From contig NZ_CP023737.1 in assembly GCF_002752655.1 (NCBI RefSeq), positions 3,310,001 through 3,374,000 of the forward strand: a stretch of DNA of 64,000 nucleotides, read 5' to 3'. How positions within the stretch are numbered: position 1 is the first letter of the stretch; each line of letters begins with the position of its first letter. This DNA comes from Methylosinus trichosporium OB3b. GTDB lineage: Bacteria; Pseudomonadota; Alphaproteobacteria; Rhizobiales; Beijerinckiaceae. Below the pieces are notes generated by a model. The model saw only the letters and a program-made list of their open reading frames with translations, did no database searches and had not been told where the DNA came from. This document shows positions 17,801 to 25,439 of this stretch, piece by piece. The translations under genes and the position numbers were made by a program.

Positions 17801-18503
17801 GGACCATGTGACGGCCGGCGGCCGCCCGCAGCGCGTCCTGCAAGATCTGCAATTCACTCTGCCGATGGGGCGCGCCGGCGCGGTGGTGGGGCCGTCGGGC
17901 TGCGGCAAGACCACGCTGCTGCGGCTCATCGCCGGCCTCGACGCGCAATATGAGGGCGCCATTCGCCTGCCGGCGGGCGGGCGGCTCGGCATGGTGTTCC
18001 AGGAGCCGCGCCTCCTGCCCTGGCGCAGCGTCGTCGACAATCTGCGCATCGCCGCGCCGCAGGCGCGCGAGGAGACGATCGCGGCTCTGCTCATGCGGCT
18101 CGGCCTCGCCGAGCACGCCGGGCATTTTCCCGGCGAATTGTCGCTCGGCCTCGCCCGCCGCGTCGCGCTGGCGCGGGCGCTGGCGATCGAGCCCGATCTT
18201 CTGCTGATGGACGAGCCCTTCGTCTCGCTCGACGCGATGCTGGCGCGCGAGCTGCGCGGAGAGATCGCGGCGCTGATCGACGAGAGACGCGTGACGACGC
18301 TGATCGTCACCCATGACATTCGCGAGGCGATCGAGCTCGCCGATCGCGTGTTCCTGCTGTCGACGCGCCCCGCGCGCGTTTTCACCACGCTGGAGATCGC
18401 AACGCCGCGCCGCGCGCTGACGAAAGCCGCCGCCGACGCGCTGCAAAGCGAGGCGGAGGCGGCGATCGAGGCGATGCGCGCGCATGGCGGAATGCGAGCC
18501 TGA
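17751..18503 (+). CDS. ABC importer ATPase (SsuB/TauB-like)
   Basis: 250 aa. Walker A GPSGCGKT at 47-54, a Q-loop in MVFQEPRLLPWRSV, signature LSLGLARRVALARA (a variant of LSGGQ), Walker B LLLMDEPF, and the H-loop in VTHDIREA. Final gene of the importer operon. Oddly, its last two codons and stop (RA, TGA at 18501-18503) lie inside a copy of the palindromic repeat described at 18492, so the repeat has supplied the C-terminus. An ancestral longer tail may have been lost. Confidence 0.9.
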   Translation: MSHDGAAALLEVRVTSKDHVTAGGRPQRVLQDLQFTLPMGRAGAVVGPSGCGKTTLLRLIAGLDAQYEGAIRLPAGGRLGMVFQEPRLLPWRSVVDNLRIAAPQAREETIAALLMRLGLAEHAGHFPGELSLGLARRVALARALAIEPDLLLMDEPFVSLDAMLARELRGEIAALIDERRVTTLIVTHDIREAIELADRVFLLSTRPARVFTTLEIATPRRALTKAAADALQSEAEAAIEAMRAHGGMRA

Positions 18504-18554
18504 AGGCTCGTGGTCCAGGGGCCGCGCTCGGACCGCGAGCCTTCAGGCTCGCAT
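18492..18554. repeat. Paired inverted copies of a 25-bp palindromic repeat
   Basis: Two 25-base arms, 18492-18516 and 18530-18554, are inverted copies of each other with one mismatch and a 13-base spacer. Each arm holds the core CGAGCCTTCAGGCTCG (itself CGAGCCT/AGGCTCG with a 2-base centre) beside GGACC. Further copies are at 39587-39611 (identical to the right arm), 50728-50744 (core only) and 25373-25395 (degenerate). The layout is like REP/BIME elements. Sits between two convergent ABC-transporter genes and contains the ATPase stop codon. Confidence 0.85.
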
Positions 18555-18566
18555 CCTCACGCCGAG

Positions 18567-20348
18567 TCAGCCCGCCGGAATGGTCGCCTCCTCGATGAGA
18601 TCACTCCCTCCCATCTGCGTCTCGAACAGACGGCGATAAATCCCATCCGGCAGACGCAGCAGTTCCGCGTGCGATCCGTCCTCGACGATGCGGCCGTGAT
18701 CGAACACGAGAATGCGATCGAGACGCTGCACCGTCGACAGCCGATGCGCGACGACGATCGTCGTGCGGCCCGCCGACAATTGCTCGATCGCGGCGCGGAT
18801 ATGAAATTCCGACACCGAATCGAGCGAGGAGGTCGCCTCGTCCAGCACCAATATCGGCGTATCGGCGAGAATGGCGCGGGCGATGGCGACGCGCTGGCGC
18901 TCGCCGCCCGAGAGCTTCACGCCGCGCTCGCCGACCAGCGTCTCGTACGCGTCCGGCAGACGCTCGATGAACATGTCGGCATGAGCGAGACGCGCCGCCT
19001 CGGCGATCTCGTAAGGCGCGGCGTCCGGCCGTCCATAGGCGATGTTCTCGCCGAGCGGGCGATGAAACAGGATCGGCTCCTGCGCGACGATGCCGATGGC
19101 GCGGCGCAGAGAATCCTGCGTCACCTGCGCAATGTCCTGCCCGTCGACCAAGATGCGTCCCGCGTCGAGGTCGAACTGGCGTTGCAGCAGCTTGACGAAA
19201 GTGGTCTTGCCGGCGCCAGAGGCGCCGACGAGGCCGATGCGCTCGCCGGCGCGGATCGTGATCGAGAAATCCTCATAGAGCGGCTTGCGGGCGGCCGGAT
19301 AGCTGAAGCGCACGCGATCGAAGACGATCTCGCCGCGCGTCACCGCGAGCGGCCGCGCGCCCGGCGCGTCCACCACTTCCGGCTCGGCGGCGGCGAAGGC
19401 GACCACATCCTCCATCTCGTTCACCGCCCGCTGCAGATTGCGCACATGCTCGCCAATGTCGCGCAGGTAGCCGTTGATGAGGCCCTGTATGCCGATGAGG
19501 CTCACGACGTCGCCGGTCGTCATCTGCCCTTCGGACCACAGCGACAGGCCGCAGCCGAGCAGCGTCGCCTGCATGACGATGAGCACCATCGCTTGCAGCA
19601 GGCCGACGGTGGAGCCGCGATACCAGGAAATGAGCGTGCGCTTCGTCCATTGCGCGACCAGCGCCGCGAAGCTCTCGTCCTCGCGCGGCTCGGCGGCGAA
19701 GCCTTTGACGATCTGATTGCCGGTGATGGAATCGGCGAGCCGCGCGCTCACCGCCGAATCGAGCGCCTGCGAAATCTGCGCGGCGGGGCTGATCCAGCCG
19801 AGCGACAGGCCGACGCCGATCGCCAGGAAGAAGGCGATGCCGATGGCGACGACGACGCCGAGCAGCGGCCAGCGCCAGGACAGCAGGCCGGTGATGGCGA
19901 CGATGACCGTCGCGGCCGGCAGAATGCCGAAGATCAGCGTGTCGGTGAGGGAGTCGAAGGACCACATGCCGCGCGCGATCTTGCGCACCGTGGCGCCGGC
20001 GAAGGCGTTGGCGTGCCAATCCGCCGAAAAGCGCTGCACACGGGCAAAAGCGTCGCGCACCAGCGCCGCCATGCCATGCGCCGCCACATGGCAGACCGAG
20101 AAGGCGACGAAATTGCGCAGCGTGTGAAACAGCAGCACCGTGCCGAGAAAGGCGCCGAGCGCGGCGAGCGCGGGGCCGAGCGCGCGCGGCTCGGCGGCGA
20201 CGGCGTCGGCGAGCCGGCCGGAGGCCACCGGCACAAAGACGTCGACGACATTGGAGACGAGGCGCGCCGCCAGCATCAAGGCGAGCAGGCGGGGCGACAG
20301 GAGCCAATAGGCGGCGGCGAAACGCAGAGTCTGCCAATAAGCGGTCAT
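18567..20348 (-). CDS. ABC exporter, fused membrane and ATPase domains
   Basis: 593 aa from ATG 20348 (MTAYWQTLRF), where family similarity begins; the frame runs up to 20444 but the added residues are Arg/Pro-rich and unlike a real start. Six-helix membrane domain over about 1-320, then the nucleotide-binding domain with Walker A VGASGAGKTT, signature LSGGERQRVAIARA, Walker B ILVLDEATSSLDS and the H-loop AHRLST. A half-transporter that should work as a homodimer, of the MsbA/multidrug or lipid exporter type. Substrate unknown. Converges on the importer operon across the paired repeat. Confidence 0.9.
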   Translation of the reverse strand: MTAYWQTLRFAAAYWLLSPRLLALMLAARLVSNVVDVFVPVASGRLADAVAAEPRALGPALAALGAFLGTVLLFHTLRNFVAFSVCHVAAHGMAALVRDAFARVQRFSADWHANAFAGATVRKIARGMWSFDSLTDTLIFGILPAATVIVAITGLLSWRWPLLGVVVAIGIAFFLAIGVGLSLGWISPAAQISQALDSAVSARLADSITGNQIVKGFAAEPREDESFAALVAQWTKRTLISWYRGSTVGLLQAMVLIVMQATLLGCGLSLWSEGQMTTGDVVSLIGIQGLINGYLRDIGEHVRNLQRAVNEMEDVVAFAAAEPEVVDAPGARPLAVTRGEIVFDRVRFSYPAARKPLYEDFSITIRAGERIGLVGASGAGKTTFVKLLQRQFDLDAGRILVDGQDIAQVTQDSLRRAIGIVAQEPILFHRPLGENIAYGRPDAAPYEIAEAARLAHADMFIERLPDAYETLVGERGVKLSGGERQRVAIARAILADTPILVLDEATSSLDSVSEFHIRAAIEQLSAGRTTIVVAHRLSTVQRLDRILVFDHGRIVEDGSHAELLRLPDGIYRRLFETQMGGSDLIEEATIPAG

Positions 20349-20773
20349 GGTCGCGCGGAACGCGCCGGCGCTCCGCTCCCTCGAGAAGAAGAATGGACGA
20401 CGCGGGAGGCGTCGGGGCTCGTTCCGGGAGGGCTGGCGTCGCAATGGCGTCAGATCGAAGGACGCGGCGGGAGCCTGAGAAGAGCCCGGAACACTGCCGG
20501 GCTCGGCGCCTGAACGATCAGGCTCGGCCCGGGGAATGACGAGACATGACGATTTTCATCATGGCGACTCCCCGTTTCGAGTGACGCGGGCCGCGCCCGC
20601 GGCTGCGGATATTGCGGTGCAATATAGCGTGACTATTGGAACGAAACGGGGCGGCTGTCAACCGGGAGGTGGGTTTTTGGGTGGCGCCGACGCTGGGCGG
20701 TTGGAGTCCACTTTTGACCCGAAAGCGACATTCCTGGAAGCGATCCTGCTTTAGCGAGGGTTGAGACGATCGC
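20349..20773. other. Intergenic region between the ABC exporter and the SMI1/KNR4 gene
   Basis: 425 bases with no convincing gene. It should contain the promoter of the minus-strand ABC exporter; an AT-rich patch at about 20615-20640 is the likeliest place. Confidence 0.35.
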
Positions 20774-21178
20774 TCATAGTGGTATCGCCAGCTTGGCGAA
20801 GAGGTCCGGGAAGTCCTTGGCCACAGGTGTCGCATAGCGGCGCTCCATCCCGATGAAGGGGATACGGACTATGGGCATCGCTGCCGATTGGATGTCGAAG
20901 CCGTAACCCTCACCGCCGCCATTAGAACCAAACAGGAGGATGTCGGGGGCGTATTTTTCGACCTCATATCCACGATTGAAGTCGGCAAGCTCCTCGGCTT
21001 TCCAGAAGATGATATAGTTGCCGCCGATAAATCCTTCGCCGCCATTATGCTGGCGAAGGAAGTCAAGATAATCGCTCGGAAGCGCTATGCCTAATCTTGC
21101 AGAAAGACCATCGGTTACGCTGACATCGGCCGGCGCGTCAAGATGCCCTTCTGTCAGATTGTATGTCATTAGTTCCAT
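20774..21178 (-). CDS. SMI1/KNR4 (SUKH) family protein, probable immunity protein
   Basis: 134 aa from ATG 21178. The SUKH pattern is clear: LGIALPSDYLDFLRQHNGGEG, then IIFWKAEEL, and a Gly-rich turn FGSNGGGEGYGFD followed by IVRIPFIGM. Bacterial members mostly protect against nuclease toxins of polymorphic, contact-dependent or Rhs systems. GC content is visibly lower than in the flanks, as expected for acquired DNA. The remains of an HNH-type toxin tip lie directly upstream on the same strand, so this is probably an orphan immunity gene. No clear ribosome binding site; ATG 21169 is possible. Confidence 0.75.
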   Translation of the reverse strand: MELMTYNLTEGHLDAPADVSVTDGLSARLGIALPSDYLDFLRQHNGGEGFIGGNYIIFWKAEELADFNRGYEVEKYAPDILLFGSNGGGEGYGFDIQSAAMPIVRIPFIGMERRYATPVAKDFPDLFAKLAIPL

Positions 21179-21190
21179 CTGTTCGTTGCG

Positions 21191-21379
21191 CCGATTGTGT
21201 CCGAGATGTCTCTGAAAAATGCGTAACCTGTCGAAGGTGTAGGTTATGGGCAAGATGGCTTTGTTTAGCCGGGTAGGTAGCGCTGACGCCGAATTTCATC
21301 GGCAGAATTTCATGCACGTCGACTTGCTGTCCAACAAGTCCTCGCTCCCTGTGAATCGTTATATGGAGCCTTTGGGCGA
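21191..21379 (-). pseudogene. Remnant of an HNH-type nuclease toxin C-terminus
   Basis: The minus strand reads IHRERGLVGQQVDVHEILPMKFGVSA followed by decaying sequence. This resembles the tip of Rhs/polymorphic HNH toxins, whose typical form is GLVGQQ(I/V)DVHEI-P-KFGGSPTDPANK. Expected residues after KFG are altered, and the rest continues in shifted frames up to the SMI1/KNR4 gene. No large toxin body is found upstream. Identification rests on one short motif and the immunity neighbour. Confidence 0.55.
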
Positions 21380-21437
21380 ATGACTGCTCCTGGCGCATCG
21401 GAGAAACCCGAACCGTCCCGCTCCCCTCGCCGCACAT

Positions 21438-21611
21438 TCAGCGCGCGTCCTTCGGCCCGCCGTCCTGCCCGGTCGGCGCGGGGCGCGGTCGCGCGGCCTT
21501 GCGGCGGAGCAGATTGGCGCGCAGCGCGGCGGCGAGCGCCTCCGCATTCTTCTGGCCCGTATTCTTCCGTCCTTGGGCGGGCGGCTTCGCGCCCTTGTCG
21601 TCCTTCGCCAT
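21438..21611 (-). CDS. Small conserved-looking basic protein (57 aa)
   Basis: 57 aa, beginning MAKDDKGAKPP and containing AEALAAALRANLLRRKAA. A near-perfect ribosome binding site GGGAGGGG sits 5 bases before the ATG. The A-L-R-x-N-L-x-R-R-K pattern is familiar from short uncharacterised alphaproteobacterial proteins. Probably soluble and helical in the middle, with Lys/Pro-rich ends. It is divergent from imuA, whose LexA box lies 108 bases away. Function unknown. Confidence 0.65.
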   Translation of the reverse strand: MAKDDKGAKPPAQGRKNTGQKNAEALAAALRANLLRRKAARPRPAPTGQDGGPKDAR

Positions 21612-21718
21612 TTCGTCCCCTCCCGCCCGGCGAGTGTGGCGCCCGGCGGGCGCCTGTCAAGGCTCGACATGCGGCTCGACACGCCGCTTGACTCTCGTCC
21701 GGGACCGAGTCAGCATGA

Positions 21719-21733
21719 GAACAAATATCGAAC
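21719..21733 (+). promoter_or_regulatory. LexA box (SOS operator) upstream of imuA
   Basis: GAAC-AAATATC-GAAC, a perfect match to the alphaproteobacterial LexA operator GAAC-N7-GAAC, 20 bases before the imuA ATG. It places imuA-imuB under SOS control and may also affect the divergent 57-aa gene. Confidence 0.88.
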
Positions 21734-21752
21734 ATGAGGGGCCGAAGAACCG

Positions 21753-22565
21753 ATGTCGCAGGGCGGCGTTTCGGAACGGATCGTCTTTTTGCGTCGCCAG
21801 ATCGCCGCGCTCGCGGGCGAGGGCGGGCGGGAGGCGGAGCCGCGTCCGCCCTCCGGGGCGGAGCCCGCCGATCTCGAGCGGCTGTTCGCGCATTGCCGCC
21901 GCGGCGCCTGTGAGATCGTGCCGGCGCGGCCCAAGGACGCCGCGGCGGCCGCGGGCTTCGCCTTCGCGCTGGCGCTGCGCTGCGCCCGGCTGCGGCCGCA
22001 GGCGGGAATCGTCTGGATCGCCGAGGACATGGTCGCGCGCGAGATCGGCCTGCCCTATGGGCGCGCCCTGCAGGCGGCGGGCCTCTCCCCCGAGCGTCTG
22101 GTGCTGGCGCGCACGCGCCGCCCGCGCGACACTTTCTGGGCCATGGAGGAGGCGCTGAAGAGCGCGCCGGCGGCGGTCGTCGCCGAGAGCTGGGCCGAGG
22201 CGGGCGCCTATGGCCTCGCCGCCTCGCGGCGCCTCGTCCTCGCCGCGCGGCGGAGCGGGAGCGCCGGCCTGCTGCTGCTGCCGCGCGTCGAGGCGCTGCG
22301 TCTTGCGAGCGCCGCCGAGGCGCGCTTCGAGATCGCCGCCTCCCTCGCTCCGCGGCGCGAGAGCGCGGCGCGGCCGCCGCCCGGGCCTCGCGTCTTTCGC
22401 CTGCGCGTCGTCAAGGCGCGCGGCCTCGTCGGCGCCTTCGATCCGCAGGTCTGGCGCGACATCGTCTTCGATCCTGAGAGAGCCGAGTTCCGCCATGCGC
22501 TGCCTCGCTTTGTTCCTGCCGCGCCTTCCGACCGACCGGATTTTGCGCGCACGCGCGCGCTCTGA
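21753..22565 (+). CDS. imuA: ImuA, SOS mutasome accessory protein
   Basis: 270 aa RecA/SulA-like protein; in Caulobacter and mycobacteria ImuA works with ImuB and DnaE2 in error-prone translesion synthesis. Visible features: FAHCRRGACEIVPARPKDAAAAAGFA in the N-terminal half and the core strands GIVWIAEDMVAREIGLPYGRALQAAGL and PAAVVAESWAEAGAYG. A canonical Walker A is degraded, as is usual in the family. Preceded by a LexA box and overlapping imuB by 71 bases. No dnaE2 is in this window, although it often completes the operon. Confidence 0.88.
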   Translation: MSQGGVSERIVFLRRQIAALAGEGGREAEPRPPSGAEPADLERLFAHCRRGACEIVPARPKDAAAAAGFAFALALRCARLRPQAGIVWIAEDMVAREIGLPYGRALQAAGLSPERLVLARTRRPRDTFWAMEEALKSAPAAVVAESWAEAGAYGLAASRRLVLAARRSGSAGLLLLPRVEALRLASAAEARFEIAASLAPRRESAARPPPGPRVFRLRVVKARGLVGAFDPQVWRDIVFDPERAEFRHALPRFVPAAPSDRPDFARTRAL

Positions 22566-24030
22566 CGAGGACGCGCCCTTCGCCCTCTTCGCCGAGGGCA
22601 AAGGCGGCGAGCGCCTGACCGCCGTCGACGCGCGCGCCGAGCGGGCCGGGCTCGCCCCCGGAATGGCGGTCGCCGACGCCCGCGCCATGCGCCCGGCGCT
22701 GCGGCTCGCACCGGCCGACCCGGCGGCCGACGCCGCTTTGCTCGCAAAAATCGCCGATTGGTGCCGGCGCTTCACCCCGCTCGCCGCGACCGATCCGCCG
22801 GACGGCGTCCTCATGGATGTGACCGGCGCCGCGCATTTGTTCGGCGGCGAGGCCGCCCTGCTGGCCGAGGCCGAGCGCCGCCTCGCCGCCCAGGGGTTTT
22901 GCACGCGAGGCGCGCTGGCTCCGGGGCCGGCTCTGGCCGGCGCTCTGGCGCGCTTCGCCGGCGCGACGCGGGTTGCGGCCGAGGCGTCGCCGGCGGAGAT
23001 CGAGGCGCTCGCCGCGCGCCTGCCGGTCGCGGCGCTGCGCCACGACGAGACGGCGCGCCGCCGCATGGAGCGCGCCGGCCTGCGCACGCTCGGCGATCTG
23101 CTGTCGCGGCCGCGCGCGCCGCTCGCCGCCCGTTTCGGGCCGGAGGCGATGGCGCGGCTCGACGCCATCGCCTGCCGGCGGCGCGAGCCGATCTCGCCGC
23201 GTTTCGAGGCCCCGGATTTCATGGCCGAGCGCCGCTTTCCCGAGGGGCTGACGCGGCGCGAGGACATAGAGCGGACCCTCGCGATTCTGGCGCGCGAGCT
23301 CTGCCTGCTGCTGGAGCGCCACGGCGCCGGCGCGCGCCATGTCGCGGCCGATTTCTACCGCGTCGACGGCGCGGTCGCCCATATAGAGACGGGGACCAGC
23401 CGGCCGTTGCGCGATCCGGGGCTCATCGCCCTGCTGCTGCGCGAGCGCCTCGCCGTCCTCGCCGAGGAGGGGCTCGACACGGGCTATGGTTTCGACGTGA
23501 TCCGGCTCGGCGCCACGCGGACCGAGCTCTGCGCGACGCCGCAGGCCGATCTCGGCCTCGCTCCCGAGGCGGAGGGCGCCGGCGCCGACCTTTCCGATCT
23601 CGTCGACCGGCTCGGCGCGCGGCTCGGCCTGCGCCGCGTGCTGCGTCTCTATCCGCAGGCCAGTCATATTCCCGAGCTCGCGGTCGCCGCCCTTCCCGCC
23701 GCCGCGCCGCCGCCTGCGCGCGTCGCCGCGGCGCCGGCGCCGGCGCGGCCTCTGCGTCTGCTCGAGCATCCCGAGCCGATCGAGGCCGTCGCGCCGATGC
23801 CGGACGGGCCGCCGCTGCGTTTCCGCTGGCGGCGCGCGTTGCACGAGCTCGCGGCCTATGAGGGGCCGGAGCGCATCGCCCCGCAATGGTGGAGCGCGCC
23901 CCAGGATGAGGAGACGCGCGACTATTTTTATGTGGAAGACCGCGAGGGCCTGCGTTTCTGGTTGTTCCGCAAAGGCTTGTCCGGTCATGATAGCGCTCGT
24001 CCACGCTGGTTCATGCATGGCCTGTTCTGA
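22495..24030 (+). CDS. imuB: ImuB, Y-family polymerase-like mutasome subunit
   Basis: 511 aa from ATG 22495 (MRCLALFLPRLPTDRILR), inside the end of imuA. Y-family fold: palm and fingers with AVDARAERAGLAPGMAVADARAM, then the helix-hairpin-helix thumb around LRTLGDLLSRPRAPLAARFG. ImuB proteins lack the full catalytic acid set of DinB (the palm reads MDVTGAAHL rather than SxDE) and act as beta-clamp adaptors for DnaE2. The C-terminal 70 residues (FRWRRALHELAAYEGPERIA, then a W-W) are the conserved ImuB tail. SOS-regulated with imuA. Confidence 0.9.
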   Translation: MRCLALFLPRLPTDRILRARARSDEDAPFALFAEGKGGERLTAVDARAERAGLAPGMAVADARAMRPALRLAPADPAADAALLAKIADWCRRFTPLAATDPPDGVLMDVTGAAHLFGGEAALLAEAERRLAAQGFCTRGALAPGPALAGALARFAGATRVAAEASPAEIEALAARLPVAALRHDETARRRMERAGLRTLGDLLSRPRAPLAARFGPEAMARLDAIACRRREPISPRFEAPDFMAERRFPEGLTRREDIERTLAILARELCLLLERHGAGARHVAADFYRVDGAVAHIETGTSRPLRDPGLIALLLRERLAVLAEEGLDTGYGFDVIRLGATRTELCATPQADLGLAPEAEGAGADLSDLVDRLGARLGLRRVLRLYPQASHIPELAVAALPAAAPPPARVAAAPAPARPLRLLEHPEPIEAVAPMPDGPPLRFRWRRALHELAAYEGPERIAPQWWSAPQDEETRDYFYVEDREGLRFWLFRKGLSGHDSARPRWFMHGLF

Positions 24031-24174
24031 CCCTTCGCCGGCCCGCCGGGCCGGCCTCGTCATCTTGTCGTCATGGTTCGGCGGGAAACCGAACCTCCCC
24101 ACGCCGCGACGTTGCTTCGGCTGCGTCTCGTCTCGGGGCCGCACGGCTTTAAAAAAAGCGGGATCGAAAATCCT

Positions 24175-25347
24175 ATGAATGGACGCCGAGAGGCCCGCCG
24201 GCCGATATTGAACGCTTCCGCCCGCCGCCGCATCGAAGAAGCTTCCGCGCATTTTCGCCGGCAGCTCGAAGCGCGCGAGAAAGCGAAGCGCTCGCAGGAC
24301 GAGGCGAACGAGGCCGCGGCGCCGAAAGTAAGCGAGCCGAAGACCTTTCCTGATCTCGTCGAGACGGCGCGCCGGCGTCTCGCGCCCAATCTCGGCAAGG
24401 CGCTCGCCGGCGTCGCCAGCCTCGCCGTCTTCGCGCTGGCCGGCTTCAGCCTGGCCGGCGTCGTCTCGAGCCTCAAATTCTCCGACGTGCGCGCCGCCAT
24501 CGGCGCGACCAGCGCCGAGCAGGTGCTCGGCGCGCTGCTGCTCACCGCGCTCTCCTATCTCGCGCTCACCGGCTATGACGCGCTGGCGCTGCGCCAGCTC
24601 GGCCTGCGCGTGCGCTACCGGATCGCCGCGCTCGCCTCTTTCACCAGCTACGCCTTCTCCTTCAATCTGGGCTTTCCGGTCGTCACCGCCGCGGCGGTGC
24701 GCTATTGGATCTATTCGCGCGTCGGCGTCGGCGCCGTGCAGGTCGCCAATGTCACGGTGATCGCCGGCGTCACCTTCTGGCTCGGCATGGCCTCGGTGGT
24801 CGGGGTCGGCCTCGTGGCGCGGGCCGGAGAGCTCGGCGCGATCGACAAATTGCCGGCCTTTCTCAATGTCGCGCTCGGCCTCCTCGTCTGCGCCGGCGTC
24901 GGCTATTACCTCGTCTGGGTGGCGCTGCGTCGGCGGCGCGTGCGCCTGCGCGGCCATATGTTCGAGCTGCCGGGCTTCGTTCCCTCGCTCGGCCAGACCG
25001 TTCTCGGCGTCGTCGACCTGTGCTGCGCCGCCGCCGCGCTCTACCTGCTGCTGCCGCAGGAGACGAATCTCGACTTCTTCACCTTCGCCTGCGTCTATGT
25101 GTTCGCCTGCGTCCTCGGCGTCGTCAGCCATGCGCCGGGCGGCATCGGCGTGTTCGAGGCGACGATGCTGCACGCGCTGCCGAGCCATTCGCAGGAGAGC
25201 CTGCTCGCCTCCCTGCTGCTGTTCCGCGTGCTCTATTATTTCCTGCCCTTCATCCTCGCGCTGGCGCTGCTGGGCGCGGACGAGGGCTCGCGCCGCTGGC
25301 ACAGCCTGCGCGAGACCATCAACCGCATCATGGAGGCCCGCGAGTAG
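24175..25347 (+). CDS. Lysylphosphatidylglycerol synthase TM-region-like membrane protein (UPF0104)
   Basis: 390 aa from ATG 24175. A charged cytoplasmic N-terminus of about 75 residues (RRRIEEASAHFRRQLEAREK, probably helical) is followed by about eight membrane segments. Hallmarks of the AglD2/MprF membrane domain are YAFSFNLGFPVVTAAAVRYW and the later SHAPGGIGVFEATML. There is no C-terminal aminoacyl-transferase domain, so it is not a full MprF. Related proteins flip or modify membrane lipids; here the role is unknown. Stands alone between imuB and phoR. Confidence 0.82.
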   Translation: MNGRREARRPILNASARRRIEEASAHFRRQLEAREKAKRSQDEANEAAAPKVSEPKTFPDLVETARRRLAPNLGKALAGVASLAVFALAGFSLAGVVSSLKFSDVRAAIGATSAEQVLGALLLTALSYLALTGYDALALRQLGLRVRYRIAALASFTSYAFSFNLGFPVVTAAAVRYWIYSRVGVGAVQVANVTVIAGVTFWLGMASVVGVGLVARAGELGAIDKLPAFLNVALGLLVCAGVGYYLVWVALRRRRVRLRGHMFELPGFVPSLGQTVLGVVDLCCAAAALYLLLPQETNLDFFTFACVYVFACVLGVVSHAPGGIGVFEATMLHALPSHSQESLLASLLLFRVLYYFLPFILALALLGADEGSRRWHSLRETINRIMEARE

Positions 25348-25372
25348 CGGGCTCGGCGCCGCGACCAGCAGA

Positions 25373-25395
25373 GCGAGCCGGACGGTTCGCGGTCC
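25373..25395. repeat. Degenerate copy of the palindromic repeat
   Basis: GCGAGCCGGACGGTTCGCGG followed by TCC is the reverse complement of the GGACCGCGAGCC...GGCTCGC element with three or four changes. It lies in the 92-base gap before phoR. Confidence 0.6.
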
Positions 25396-25439
25396 AGGGA
25401 CGCAGCCCGCCCCACGCCCGCGCTCGACTGAGAGAAACA

